Assembly: GCA_004835665.1 (NCBI GenBank)
Contig: RBKR01000021.1
Span: 558,001-622,000 of the forward strand
Source of the DNA: Phoma sp. XZ068
Taxonomy: Eukaryota > Ascomycota > Dothideomycetes > Pleosporales > Didymellaceae
Length of the DNA: 64,000 nucleotides
Direction of reading: 5' to 3'
Both the position numbers and the translations under genes were made by a program. Positions within the stretch are counted from its first letter, which is position 1, and each line of letters begins with the position of its first letter. The notes beneath the pieces were generated by a model that was not told the DNA's origin, did no database searches, and was given only the letters and a program-made list of their open reading frames with translations. Positions 54,841-64,000 of this stretch are shown piece after piece.

Positions 54841-55989
54841 ATGGCAGTTGCAGGGCCCTCAACAACGTCTGAGCGCACGTCTTCCATCACAAAGTTCATC
54901 TCGCGTCTACGCAAGCGCAGCGGAAAACATAACACCAAACAGCAAGAGCTACTCAATACGCCTATCAATACAAGGCCACCATTAATACAATCCCCTCTAC
55001 CCCTCGTTCTCCCGGGACACCAACAGACTCTTTCGAACCTCGGCTGGACGACCATCACGTTCCCTCAATCGATACCTTCGGATTCATCTCAGGGGCTACA
55101 GGGACCAGGATCGCATCCTTTGGAAAGCGCGTACGAAGCACTCTTTTCAGCTTCTCAGGTCTTCTTTGAGCAGCCCGCCGAGGAGAAGAGCCGATGGAAA
55201 CACAAGCTTGGCTCTGAAGAAGGCTGGTCCTGCATCCCCGGCGAAAAAGAATTCATCACACTCCGTACTCTAGAGTACTGCCCTGAGATATTAAGACTAC
55301 CGGCGAAGCGGTATTGGGACCACATGGGTGCGCATCTAGAGGGTACACTTGGTAGAATAGCTACGAGTCTGGGTATCCCAGACCCTGACGATGCGACCAG
55401 TGGGCTAAGAAAGTTTATCGGTCCCTGTGGGACTATGCAAGAGAATGACAATCAAAAGACTGCAACGATGTTGAGGTTGTTTAGGTATGAAGGATGGGAG
55501 GCGAAGGAGGTTGCGGAACCGCACGCAGATCTGGGCTTGCTGAGTGTAGTCGTTGGTAACGTTCCTGGCCTGGAAGTTTGGGATGGCGTGAAGTGGTTTG
55601 AGGTTGAAAAGGAGGTTGAAAAGACAGGGATGAAAGGTGCTAGCCTATTGGCAGGCAGGCAGTTGGAGCGGTTGAGCAATGGCCGATACCCTGCAGGTGG
55701 GCATCGAGTCGTCTCCTATGGGAGTCCAGAGGGGTGCCAAACCAAGAGTAAGAAGTATAGATTCAGTATTGTGTTTGTGTTGCGCGCCCATGAACCGGTA
55801 CTTATAAACTCGGATGAGTTGGAGACTACTGTTACAGGAACCTGGACAGAGCCAGAGTATAATATAACGGCAGGTGAGCTCTATGCAAAGATTCGAGGCG
55901 CGCATTTCAATATAAACATTAGTATAGAGGACCGGGAAAAACAGAGAGAGAAGGTTCGCAGGGCAAAAGAGGGGGTATTAAGAATATAG
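54841..55989 (+). CDS. 2-oxoglutarate/Fe(II) dioxygenase, isopenicillin-N-synthase-like
   Basis: A single exon of 382 aa from ATG 54841 (MAVAGPSTTSERTSS). The double-stranded β-helix iron site is visible: His228 and Asp230 in EPHADLGLLSVVVG and the distal His288 in GGHRVVSYG, with the 2-oxoglutarate-binding Arg307-x-Ser309 in YRFSIVF. The N-terminal region with LSNLGWTTITFP and FFEQPAEEKSRW is the usual DIOX_N domain. The order matches fungal IPNS/gibberellin-oxidase-type enzymes, whose substrates vary. It is the last intact gene before the AT-rich repeat block. The final 35 or so codons use many ATA and AAT triplets, consistent with base change spreading from the repeat side (inference). Confidence 0.88.
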   Translation: MAVAGPSTTSERTSSITKFISRLRKRSGKHNTKQQELLNTPINTRPPLIQSPLPLVLPGHQQTLSNLGWTTITFPQSIPSDSSQGLQGPGSHPLESAYEALFSASQVFFEQPAEEKSRWKHKLGSEEGWSCIPGEKEFITLRTLEYCPEILRLPAKRYWDHMGAHLEGTLGRIATSLGIPDPDDATSGLRKFIGPCGTMQENDNQKTATMLRLFRYEGWEAKEVAEPHADLGLLSVVVGNVPGLEVWDGVKWFEVEKEVEKTGMKGASLLAGRQLERLSNGRYPAGGHRVVSYGSPEGCQTKSKKYRFSIVFVLRAHEPVLINSDELETTVTGTWTEPEYNITAGELYAKIRGAHFNINISIEDREKQREKVRRAKEGVLRI

Positions 55990-56938
55990 GATGGTAGTTA
56001 CTAGAGAGCTATGGTGTTATAGTATAATAACGTGTTTTACAACCGAGTTGCCAACCCAAGCAAGTTACCAGCTCCCTACTATTATTATACTATCGCGACT
56101 ATAACGCGTTATATCTTAACAACACAATAACGTATTTTACAATTAAGTTAGCTACCTAAACAAGTTAGCTAGCTAGTTTTATAAGAGAAAACTAACAATC
56201 TAAGGCTTAATATTTCTAGAGATACTATTATAGTAGAGTAGAGTTAAAGTATCTATTAAAGTTATACTTAAGTAAAGTATTATAGAGTTAGGTTATAAGT
56301 AGGTTAATAGTAATAATAGAGGAGAGTATAAGTATATTTAGAGTAGAGATAGATAAATTACTACTATTATATAGTAGCTATTAGATATATAGCTTATAGA
56401 AGTTAAATACTTATACTACTACGCTTAGGTAGAGTATAGTTACTAGAGTTATCTCTATATAGAGTAACTAGAGTATATAGAGCCTAGCTTAGCTGTTTAT
56501 TATAAGGTAGTAAATAGTCTATAGTTAATAGACCTTGTTTAGGACTATTATAGTCCTACCTACTTATATTAATACTTCTTTCTCTAGTACCTCTAGCTAT
56601 TAGGCCTAATATTCTATTTACTCTCTCTACTAGAGAGTAGATTATAGTATTATAGAATAAGTAACTAATTAAGCTCTATTATAGAGGAACTTACTCTAGA
56701 ACTACTAGAAGTGTCCTTTTTTATAGTAATAGAGAAGTCTTCTATATTAAGGATAGTAAGAACTTAGAATATAATACTAAGAGATAATTAACTTATTATC
56801 TTCTTAAATATAATAAATAAGGTATAAGGCTTACCTATATAAGCTAGTAAACTTTCTAATAAGTTATAGTAGCCTATAGAGGCCTAAAATACTCTAGTAG
56901 TAAATAGTATAGAATAAGAGCTATAAGAGTTAGAAGCT
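55990..56938. repeat. AT-rich degenerate sequence left of the retrotransposon
   Basis: Composition shifts sharply to TA-rich at about 56,000 bp, with stops in all frames and CA and TG dinucleotides rare. No domain is legible. It is probably an older RIP-mutated repeat into or beside which the Gypsy element inserted. A diverged direct repeat lies at its left edge. Confidence 0.7.
56026..56174 (+). repeat. Pair of ~49-bp direct repeats 100 bp apart
   Basis: Copies begin at 56026 and 56126 with AATAACGTGTTTTACAACCG and AATAACGTATTTTACAATTA. Most differences are G to A and C to T, with the right copy the more AT-rich. They may be remains of a terminal repeat or a tandem duplication at the edge of the repeat block. 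Confidence 0.7.
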
Positions 56939-57427
56939 TAGTATTATAATCTTAGAAAGAGAGGTATAGTATAATAAAGTTATAGTTATAGATTAATAGT
57001 ATAGAGCTAGAAGAGCTATATAATATCCTATAATTCTATAAGAATAAACTATACTAAGAATATAAGATAGTATAAGACACTATATAAGTGTCCTATAGAA
57101 AACTATAAACTACTTATAAAAACTATAGAGCCTCCTATAGAACTTTATAGAATATTATAAGAAATATAGGATACTTCTTAGTATATAGTAATTAGAAATA
57201 CTACCCTTATAGTATTATATTTAACCTTATTAATTAACTTTATTATTAGAACTTAACCTAACTTTTAAGCTAGATAGATTAACTATCTATACTACTTATT
57301 ATTAACTCTATAGTTGTTATAGTATTTTACTAGGTATCTATACTAACCCCCTTCTATACTAGTACTTATTTTAAAAAACTAACTTTAGAAGTATTTATAA
57401 GCTTTACTTAGTTTATAACCTTAATAT
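56939..57427 (+). repeat. 5' LTR
   Basis: About 489 bp, starting TAGTATTATAATCTTAGA. It aligns along its whole length with 63503-63990, differences being mostly C/T and G/A. The usual TG...CA ends appear as TA...TA-like, as RIP would produce. Confidence 0.85.
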
Positions 57428-58569
57428 TTTATAGAGGAATTAGGGAGCCTGCAAGTATATATTTAGATAATTAATATATTAGACTACTAATCTTATATAA
57501 GATTAGATAAATTAACTATATATACGTGTAGAGTATTAGAGGATAGTCTACCCTACTCTAGGGAGCGTAGCACCTTTATATTATATAATCCCTAACTTTA
57601 TATATACGCTTAGTTAGAGCACCCTAAGTTAGTATAAGGTGCTTTAACTCTATTCTACTGCAATATATTTTAAATACCTTTAAAATAAGTACTACTTTAG
57701 AAACTAGAGTTACTTCTACTAGCTTATACTCTAATACTAATATAGTAGAAGAAACTATTACTACTAATACTATTAATATTAAGTAACTAGATCTCTATAA
57801 GAGAGACTATAGTAAGCTTAATAACTAGTTAATATAATAGGACTTATTTTTTATATTCTAAGAAGACAAGGTAGAGGCTAAGAAAAGAGTTACCTTAGTA
57901 GCAAGCTATATATATAGAAAAGTATTTACTTAGATTAAGCCTTTTATTTAACTTTATAATAAAGATAATACTTCTAATAAGGTTAATATTTAGATAGAGA
58001 ACTTTAATATATTTAAAGATAAGATCTAACTAGTCTTTAGTATCTTAAATAAACCTACTATTACTAGATAAAATATCTAATATATCTAATAAACCTAATT
58101 AACTACTAACTATACTACTAAATTCTAATACCTTATAGCTAATATAGGCTAGAATAATACTATACTAATAATAATATTTAAGTAAAGACTTAAACCTAAG
58201 GTTAAGGAGAAGCTTATATATACTAGCAATAGTACTAAAACCTTAGATAATCTTATTAATATAGCTATTAATATTAATATTAAGCTATATAAACTTTAGT
58301 AGGAACTATATAATAAACTATATACTTAAGCTATAGGCTAGCTACCTTAACTACTATATAACTAATAGAATAACTATATATATTATAGTAACTATAGAAA
58401 TAACTACTAACTTAACATAGGTTACTATATTTATAGTAATACTTAGAGTAGATACTATAGACCTAAGGTAATAGACCTGTCTAATATAAATAAGGGACTA
58501 ATAACTATAAAACTATAATAAAATAAAAAAAAGAGATATAATAATAATAAAAGTAATAAGAGTTAGACT

Positions 58570-58611
58570 TATTATAACTATAGTAAACTAGGCTACTTTA
58601 CTAGAGACTAT
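58570..58611 (+). pseudogene. gag zinc-knuckle remnant
   Basis: The frame has the spacing of a CCHC knuckle, but the three Cys codons read Tyr, the His reads Tyr and the Gly after the second Cys reads Ser. All five changes are single G-to-A or C-to-T steps. The flanking gag region is about 57,700-58,700. Confidence 0.7.
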
Positions 58612-59689
58612 TAATAGAATAAAGTATTCTAATAGATTAATATATTAGCTAATAGGCTAGATAGTAAAGATACTAGTAATAAATAGGAGATTCTTACTAA
58701 TAAAATTAGATAACTTATAGAAGATTTAGAGTTAGGATATAATAAAGATACTAAACTAGAGGTTATATATAAACTAGTACCTATAAGGTTATAGGTATAT
58801 AAACACCTCTATAGCTATAAATATATAATAATATAGATATTAAGGGAGGAGTATCTTAAACTTCTAGGAGCTTCTAGTATAGCTATAACCTTATACTATA
58901 AATTCTAAGTAACCTAGACACCTAATACTAAAGATAATATACTATAACTACCTAGATAATACCTAGAGAATAATAAGGATTAGGATAAGTTAGTATATTC
59001 TACTACTATATAATATAAAGTGCAGTATAATATATACTATTAGAAATATAAGTAATATAAAGCTAAAAAAAGCTAATAATAAGGCCTATACTAAGTTATA
59101 TTAAGACCTAATTATTTCCTCTATTAAAGTAGATAATAACAAAGAAAATTAGTATAATAAGTTATATAAAGAATACTAATAATATTATTAACTAGAAGTA
59201 TATTAGAACTAGAACTATAATTACCTAGAACCTAATTATAGCCTAGACTCTAGGAACCTATACTATAGAGCACTATTATAGATAGTATACTACTATAATA
59301 GATACTAGATATATTACTTAGAGAAACTTAATTTAGAATAGTTTCTAAAGAGATATCTATATAAACTATAATAGAAAGATTATAAGGAGGACTACTATAT
59401 ACTATACCTAATAAATAAATATAATAATAAATACTTTTCTAGCTAGAATAAGTCTAAGTATAGATAATAAGAACTAGTAGTAAATAAGTAATACTTTAAT
59501 TAGTATTAGTAGACCTACCTTAATCCCTACTATAAGACCTATAAAGAAAAGAAGTAAAGTAATAGCTTTAGATAAGAGAATTTTTTTTAAGTAGTACTAG
59601 TAGGTGCTAGAGATTAATCTATTAATAGTATTAAAAGTAAGTACTAACTAATTAAGTTACCTATTAGAGTAAATAGAAGATAGATATAT

Positions 59690-59730
59690 ATACTCTTAGA
59701 CTCTAGAGTATAGTCTAATTATAGTTCTTT
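59690..59730 (+). pseudogene. Retroviral-type aspartic protease remnant
   Basis: The active-site triplet reads Asp-Ser-Arg at 59699-59707 within a hydrophobic context (ILLDSRV); the Gly codon has become Arg by G to A. A stop lies two codons further on. Confidence 0.6.
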
Positions 59731-60239
59731 ATAAGTAGTATAGCTAGCTAGACTATACTCTACTTAGAAGATAATACTTTACCTACTTAGAGTAGCTAAT
59801 AGAGAATTAATACCTAAGAAATCTAAGATTATATATAAAGTAACTATAGTACTCCTCTAGATCTATAGATACTATAAAAAAATAACTCTAGATACTTTTA
59901 GAATAGCTACTTATAATATTATATTAGGACTTCTATAGTTAAGAAAGCACAATCTAGATATTAATTAAAAGAATTAATAGCTTTTATTAAGCTAATATAG
60001 ATATAGTACTACTATATTATAGCCTATATAGTTTATAATATAACTAGTAAATAAAAAGTAGATTAATAATATCTCTTTAATATATAAGATATACTAAAAT
60101 AGAGTAGTTAACTATATATATATAAAATATCCTACTAGTTACTAAGTAATAGTTAAGAAAAAAGATAGTATACCTTCTAATATCCTAGATAAATATAAGA
60201 GTTATAGAGAACTCTTCTATAATAAAAAGACTATAAAGG

Positions 60240-61560
60240 TATTACTATAGTATAAACTCTAAGATTATAAGATTAAGCTCTAGAAAAGAAAGAAACTACC
60301 TTTTAGGCCTATATATAGAATATCTAAAAAAGAACTTAGTATACTTAAGGAGTATATTAATAAGAACCTTAAGAAGAGATTTATATAAGAATTAGAATTA
60401 CAAGTAGAATTTCTAGTTCTCTTTATACTAAAGAAAGATAGTAAATTATAAATATATATTAACTACTAGAACCTTAATAATATTATAATTAAGAATTAAT
60501 ACTTATTACTAAATATTAAAGAACTATAGAATTACTTATCTAGAGTAAAATACTTTACTATACTTAATTTATATAGAGTGTATAACCTTATATATATAAA
60601 AGAAGGTAAAGAATAGAAGACTATACTTAGAATATACTATAGTTATTTTAAGTACTTAGTAATACTATTTAGGCTTACTAATATACTAGCTATATATTAG
60701 GCCCTTATTAATAATATAATAAAAGTATACTTAGATATTATAGTAGTAGTATACCTTAATAATATTCTAGTATATTTAGTAATACTAGAAGAATATATTT
60801 ACTATATTAGGGAAGTGTTAGAATACCTTAGAAAGGTAGATCTTTAACTTAAACCTAAGAAGTATAAATAGCATAAAAAAGAAGTAGAATTTCTTAGCTA
60901 TATTATAGGAAGATATAGAGTTAAGATAAGTAAAATAAAGATTTAAGTTATAAAGGATTAGCTAACTCCTACCTCCTTTAAAGGAATTTAGGAATTTCTA
61001 GAATTTATTAACTTTAACTAATACTTTATTAAGAATTATTTACTTAAGGCCTTACTACTTATAAAGCTTATATAAAAAGATATACTATTTAAGTAGAAAT
61101 AAGTATAAGTAGATACTTTCTAGTTACTTAAACAGTTCTATATTAAGCTACCTATAATAATTATATTTAAGAGTAGAAAGCTACTTTAAATTAAGATAGA
61201 TACTTTAGATTTAGTATTAGGAGCTTGCGCTATATAAGAATAAAATAGATAATAGTACCTAATTACTTACTATTCTAGAAAGTTCTTAGAACTAGAGAAA
61301 TAATATAATATATATAATAAGGAATTACTAGCTATTATATTAGCTCTAGAATATTAGAGAATTTATATAGAAAGTTATTTAGAACTTACTATTTATACTA
61401 ACTATAAGAACATAGTATACTTTACTACTACTAAGACACTTAACTAATAATAAGTATACTAGTCTAAGCTGTTAGAATAGTATAAGTTTAAGATACTATA
61501 TACTCTAGAAAAAGATAATAGTAGAGCTAATATACTTAGCAGATAATATAATCTAGCTAG
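60240..61560 (+). pseudogene. Reverse transcriptase and RNase H remnant
   Basis: Translated with frame kept, 60290-60840 follows the Gypsy RT order: FRPIYRISKKEL, LKEYINKNLKKRFI, FTILNLYRVYNLI and the catalytic box, which reads YLNN at 60752-60763 in place of Tyr-x-Asp-Asp. RNase H follows from about 61190 (IDTLDLVLGA) to KELLAIILALEYxR near 61350. Stops interrupt at former Gln, Arg and Trp codons. Confidence 0.8.
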
Positions 61561-61639
61561 AGAAAGATAATAAATTAGTTTACTATACTTAGAGTTAATA
61601 AGAATAAGTTATTAGAACTATTATAGTAGCTTAATAATA

Positions 61640-62800
61640 TAATATAAGTTTAATAAGAATAATATATACCTATAAAGGTACTTAAGAAATTAGAAAATAA
61701 AATTATAAGCTATTATTATAATAACCTGCTTAATAGACACTCTAGTATAATATAAATAATAGAACTTATTAGATAATACTATAAGTTTAGCTATATAAAG
61801 AACAAGGTTACTAAGTTTATTAAGAACTATATTAATTACTAATAGAACAAGTATAGTATATATATAAAGTATAGAGAACTATAAGTAATAGAGCTACTAA
61901 CAGCACTATAGATAAATATTATAATAGATTTTATTATATAACTACTAATCTCTAAGAACTCTATTATAGGATATACCTATAACTTAATTTTTATTATAGT
62001 AGATAGGTTTACTAAAGTAGTAGAAATAATACTATTTTAATATAGTTATACTATAGAGTAGCTTGCATAAGTATTTCTAGATAGGATTATCTATTACTAT
62101 AGTATACTAGAATTAATTATTAGTAATAGAGATAAGCTATTTATATTAAACTATTAGACTATACTTATAGTAGCTATTAGTACTAAGAAAAAGCTATTAA
62201 CTATATACTATCTATAAATAGACAGATAAATAGAAAGAATATATTAAACTATAAAAATATATTTAAGAATATATAGTAACTAGAAATAAGACAACTAGGT
62301 CTTACTATTACCTATAGTATAGATTATATATAATAATAAATTATTAGAAGTAATAGGTATAATACTATTTTTTATAAATTATAGAAGATATCTAAATCTC
62401 TTTATAAGATCTCTTAATAGAAATATCTAAATAGATTTAGTAATAACCTTAGCCTAAAGACTAAAGAAAGTATACTAGAAATTACTTAAAAATATTAATA
62501 AAGCTTAATAATAAGCAATCTCTTATATTAATTAGAAAAGAAAAATAGCACCTTAGCTAAAAAAGAGGGATAAAGTCTATCTCCTTATAAAAAACTTATA
62601 AATATAAAGACTAATAAAAAAACTAGATTATATTAAGGTTAGGCTATTTTTTATTTCTAGGTAAATTAGCTCTATAAACTATTAACTTAAACTACTATAG
62701 AATACTAAGATATACTCTATATTCTATATATTACTATTAGAACTAGCAGACTCTAATATACTAATCTAGAAAGACTTTTACTACTAGGTTAAGAAGAAAA
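61640..62800 (+). pseudogene. Integrase remnant
   Basis: The core is seen from about 61915 (INIIIDFII) through IIVDRFTKVVEIILF near 61990-62030 and later YLLIKNL-type C-terminal domain text. The frame is broken by many stops. Confidence 0.75.
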
Positions 62801-63178
62801 CTAAATAGAAAGTTAAAAAAATAATATAATATTAAAAGAAAGAATATAAAGACAAGTACCTAGTTAAATAGTTAGAATACTCTAACTTAGAAAATTTATA
62901 AGAACTATCTATAAACCTTATAAACTACTACTAGCTATTATACTAGTATTAGTAGTATCTAAGTCTAGAAAAGAAGAATATACTACCTAGTCTAGTGCAA
63001 GTAAGCTAGGTATTAACCTATTCTTAAGTATAGTAATATTATTAAGTAATAACTCTTATTACTCTAAGTACTCTATATTCTTAATAAACTAAGCACTTAT
63101 ATTAAACTATTACTATTTATAATACTTTAAGAATTTCTTTTATTTATATACTCTATTTAGCTTAGTATAAGTAGCCTA

Positions 63179-63418
63179 TAAGGCAGCTATTATAGCTTCC
63201 TTAGCTTTAGCAGCCTTATTCTCTATTTCTTCTAGATATAATATCTTATTATTATTCTTAGAAAAATTAGGAATAGGTAAATCTATAGGCTTATACTTCT
63301 TTATTCTATTATATTTATAGTTTCTATACTTCTTATATAATAAAGATATCTTATATAGTAAGTCCTTCTTTATATAGTACTTATAGGTAACTATAGTAAA
63401 ATATCTAATATTATTAAT
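63179..63418 (-). pseudogene. Antisense open stretch of 80 codons between integrase and 3' LTR
   Basis: On the minus strand 80 codons run without a stop (upstream stop at 63419-63421, downstream stop TAG at 63176-63178), including PIDLPIPNFSKNNNKILYL and EEIENKAAKAKEAIIAAL. In this TA-rich DNA such a run is exceptional. There is no ATG. The protein would be Lys/Glu-rich. It looks like the remnant of an extra gene in opposite orientation to gag-pol; the family is not recognised. Confidence 0.55.
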
Positions 63419-63490
63419 TTAGGTTTCTATTATATATTAAGCTTAGGTACTTTAGGAAACTATTTATTAGTTTATAAAAATAAAAACTAT

Positions 63491-63502
63491 AAAGGAGGAG
63501 GA
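63491..63502 (+). promoter_or_regulatory. Polypurine tract
   Basis: AAAGGAGGAGGA lies immediately before the first base of the 3' LTR, the place where plus-strand priming occurs. It confirms the LTR border and is one of the few G-rich words left in the element. Confidence 0.8.
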
Positions 63503-63991
63503 TAGTATTATAATCTTAGAGAGAAGAGTATATTATAATAAAGTTATAGTTATAGATTAACAGTATAGGGCTAAGAGGGCTATATAATATCCTATAATTC
63601 TATAGAAATAAACTATACTAAGAGTATAAGATAGTATAAGATACTATATATATATCCTATAGAAAACTATAAACTACTTATAGAAACTATAGAGCCTTTT
63701 ATAAGACTTTATAGGATATTATAGGAAGTATAGGACACTCTTTAGTATATAGTATATAGAAATACTACCCTTATAGCATTGTGTTTAACCTTATTAATTA
63801 ACTTTGTTATTAGAACTTAACCTAACTTTTAAGCTAGATAGATTAACTATCTATACTACTTATTATTAACTCTATAGTTATTCTAGTGTTTTACTAGGTA
63901 TCTATACTAATCTCTCCTATACTAGTACTTATTCTAGAGAACTAACCTTAGAAGTATTTATAAGCTTTACTTAGTTTATAACCTTAATATA
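63503..63991 (+). repeat. 3' LTR
   Basis: It matches the 5' LTR. Similarity stops near 63990, about ten bases before the window ends, so the element appears complete. Confidence 0.85.
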
Positions 63992-64000
63992 AAGTTAAAA

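Larger units (their letters stand above)
56939..63991 (+). mobile_element. RIP-degenerate Ty3/Gypsy LTR retrotransposon, about 7.05 kb
   Basis: The element has two matching LTRs, a purine tract directly before the right one, and legible remnants in the order gag zinc knuckle, protease, reverse transcriptase, RNase H, integrase, on the plus strand. RT before integrase identifies Ty3/Gypsy. No frame is intact: stop codons are dense, and conserved residues have changed in the way C-to-T and G-to-A mutation predicts. The putative target-site duplication is AAGCT on the left (56934-56938) and AAGTT on the right (63992-63996), differing by one C/T change; this is tentative. The element is dead. Related full-length copies elsewhere in the genome would explain why RIP acted on it. 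Confidence 0.88.

Noticed and set aside
56000..64000. CRISPR or other arrayed repeat in the AT-rich block
   Set aside because: The repeated words are the two LTRs and general TA-richness; there is no regular spacer-repeat pattern, and the genome is eukaryotic.

Overview
This window is nuclear DNA from a filamentous ascomycete, most likely a Dothideomycete such as a member of the Pleosporales. Evidence: genes are split by short GT-AG introns of about 37-220 bp, mostly 47-62. The gene set includes a Zn2Cys6 regulator, a C2H2 regulator, GPI-anchored Ser/Thr-rich wall proteins, a GFA-family protein and an OBAP/DUF1264 protein. The last 8 kb is an AT-rich block whose coding capacity has been destroyed by C-to-T and G-to-A change, as expected from repeat-induced point mutation (RIP). 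Species and family names are inferences; no search was possible.

Layout. 1-1.7 kb: 3' part of a Zn2Cys6 transcription factor. 3.0-5.3 kb: a membrane-anchored aspartic-protease-like protein lacking the first catalytic Asp. 7.0-11.1 kb: a large GPI-anchored Thr/Ser-rich mucin-like protein built from small phase-0 exons. 14.4-15.2 kb: a small GPI-type secreted protein made of two copies of a 73-residue Cys-bounded unit. 16.1-17.3 kb: porphobilinogen deaminase. 17.9-18.3 kb: an unknown small protein with a hydrophobic C-terminus. 18.9-22.3 kb: RAD5-type helicase/ubiquitin ligase, divergent from an NDUFAF6-like complex I assembly factor (22.7-23.8 kb). 24.0-25.2 kb: conserved-looking unknown protein. 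26.2-28.1 kb: eIF4B-like RRM protein with a probable 6-nt microexon, divergent from a Tim17/22-like membrane protein (28.4-29.4 kb). 32.2-34.5 kb: five-exon C2H2 factor. 36.4-37.0 kb: GFA protein. 38.1-39.0 kb: prohibitin 1. 39.4-40.5 kb: class II eIF4E (4EHP)-like protein. 41.7-42.5 kb: NOPCHAP1/DUF4598 protein. 42.5-43.4 kb: OBAP/DUF1264 protein. 45.5-47.1 kb: MFS transporter. 48.3-49.3 kb: short-chain dehydrogenase. 49.7-50.9 kb: CTU2, divergent from a Ptm1/GPR107-type seven-TM protein (51.2-53.0 kb). 53.3-54.6 kb: IBA57/CAF17. 54.8-56.0 kb: 2OG-Fe(II) dioxygenase. 56.0-64.0 kb: AT-rich block holding an essentially full-length, RIP-degenerate Ty3/Gypsy retrotransposon with both LTRs.

How they work together. 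Most of the window is ordinary housekeeping and nutritional or surface genes rather than one cluster. Several genes share the theme of mitochondria (NDUFAF6-like, Tim17-like, prohibitin 1, IBA57) or translation (eIF4B, 4EHP-like, CTU2, NOPCHAP1), but they are separate transcription units. The accessory part is the repeat block, the two GPI proteins and the gene-poor stretches at 11.1-14.4, 29.4-32.2, 34.5-36.4 and 43.4-45.5 kb.

Exon models were built by hand. I required GT-AG borders, matching phases and family-consistent joins; the phase arithmetic closes for every multi-exon gene listed. The weakest points are the N-terminus of the protease-like gene, the start of the 4EHP-like gene and the small unknown ORFs.
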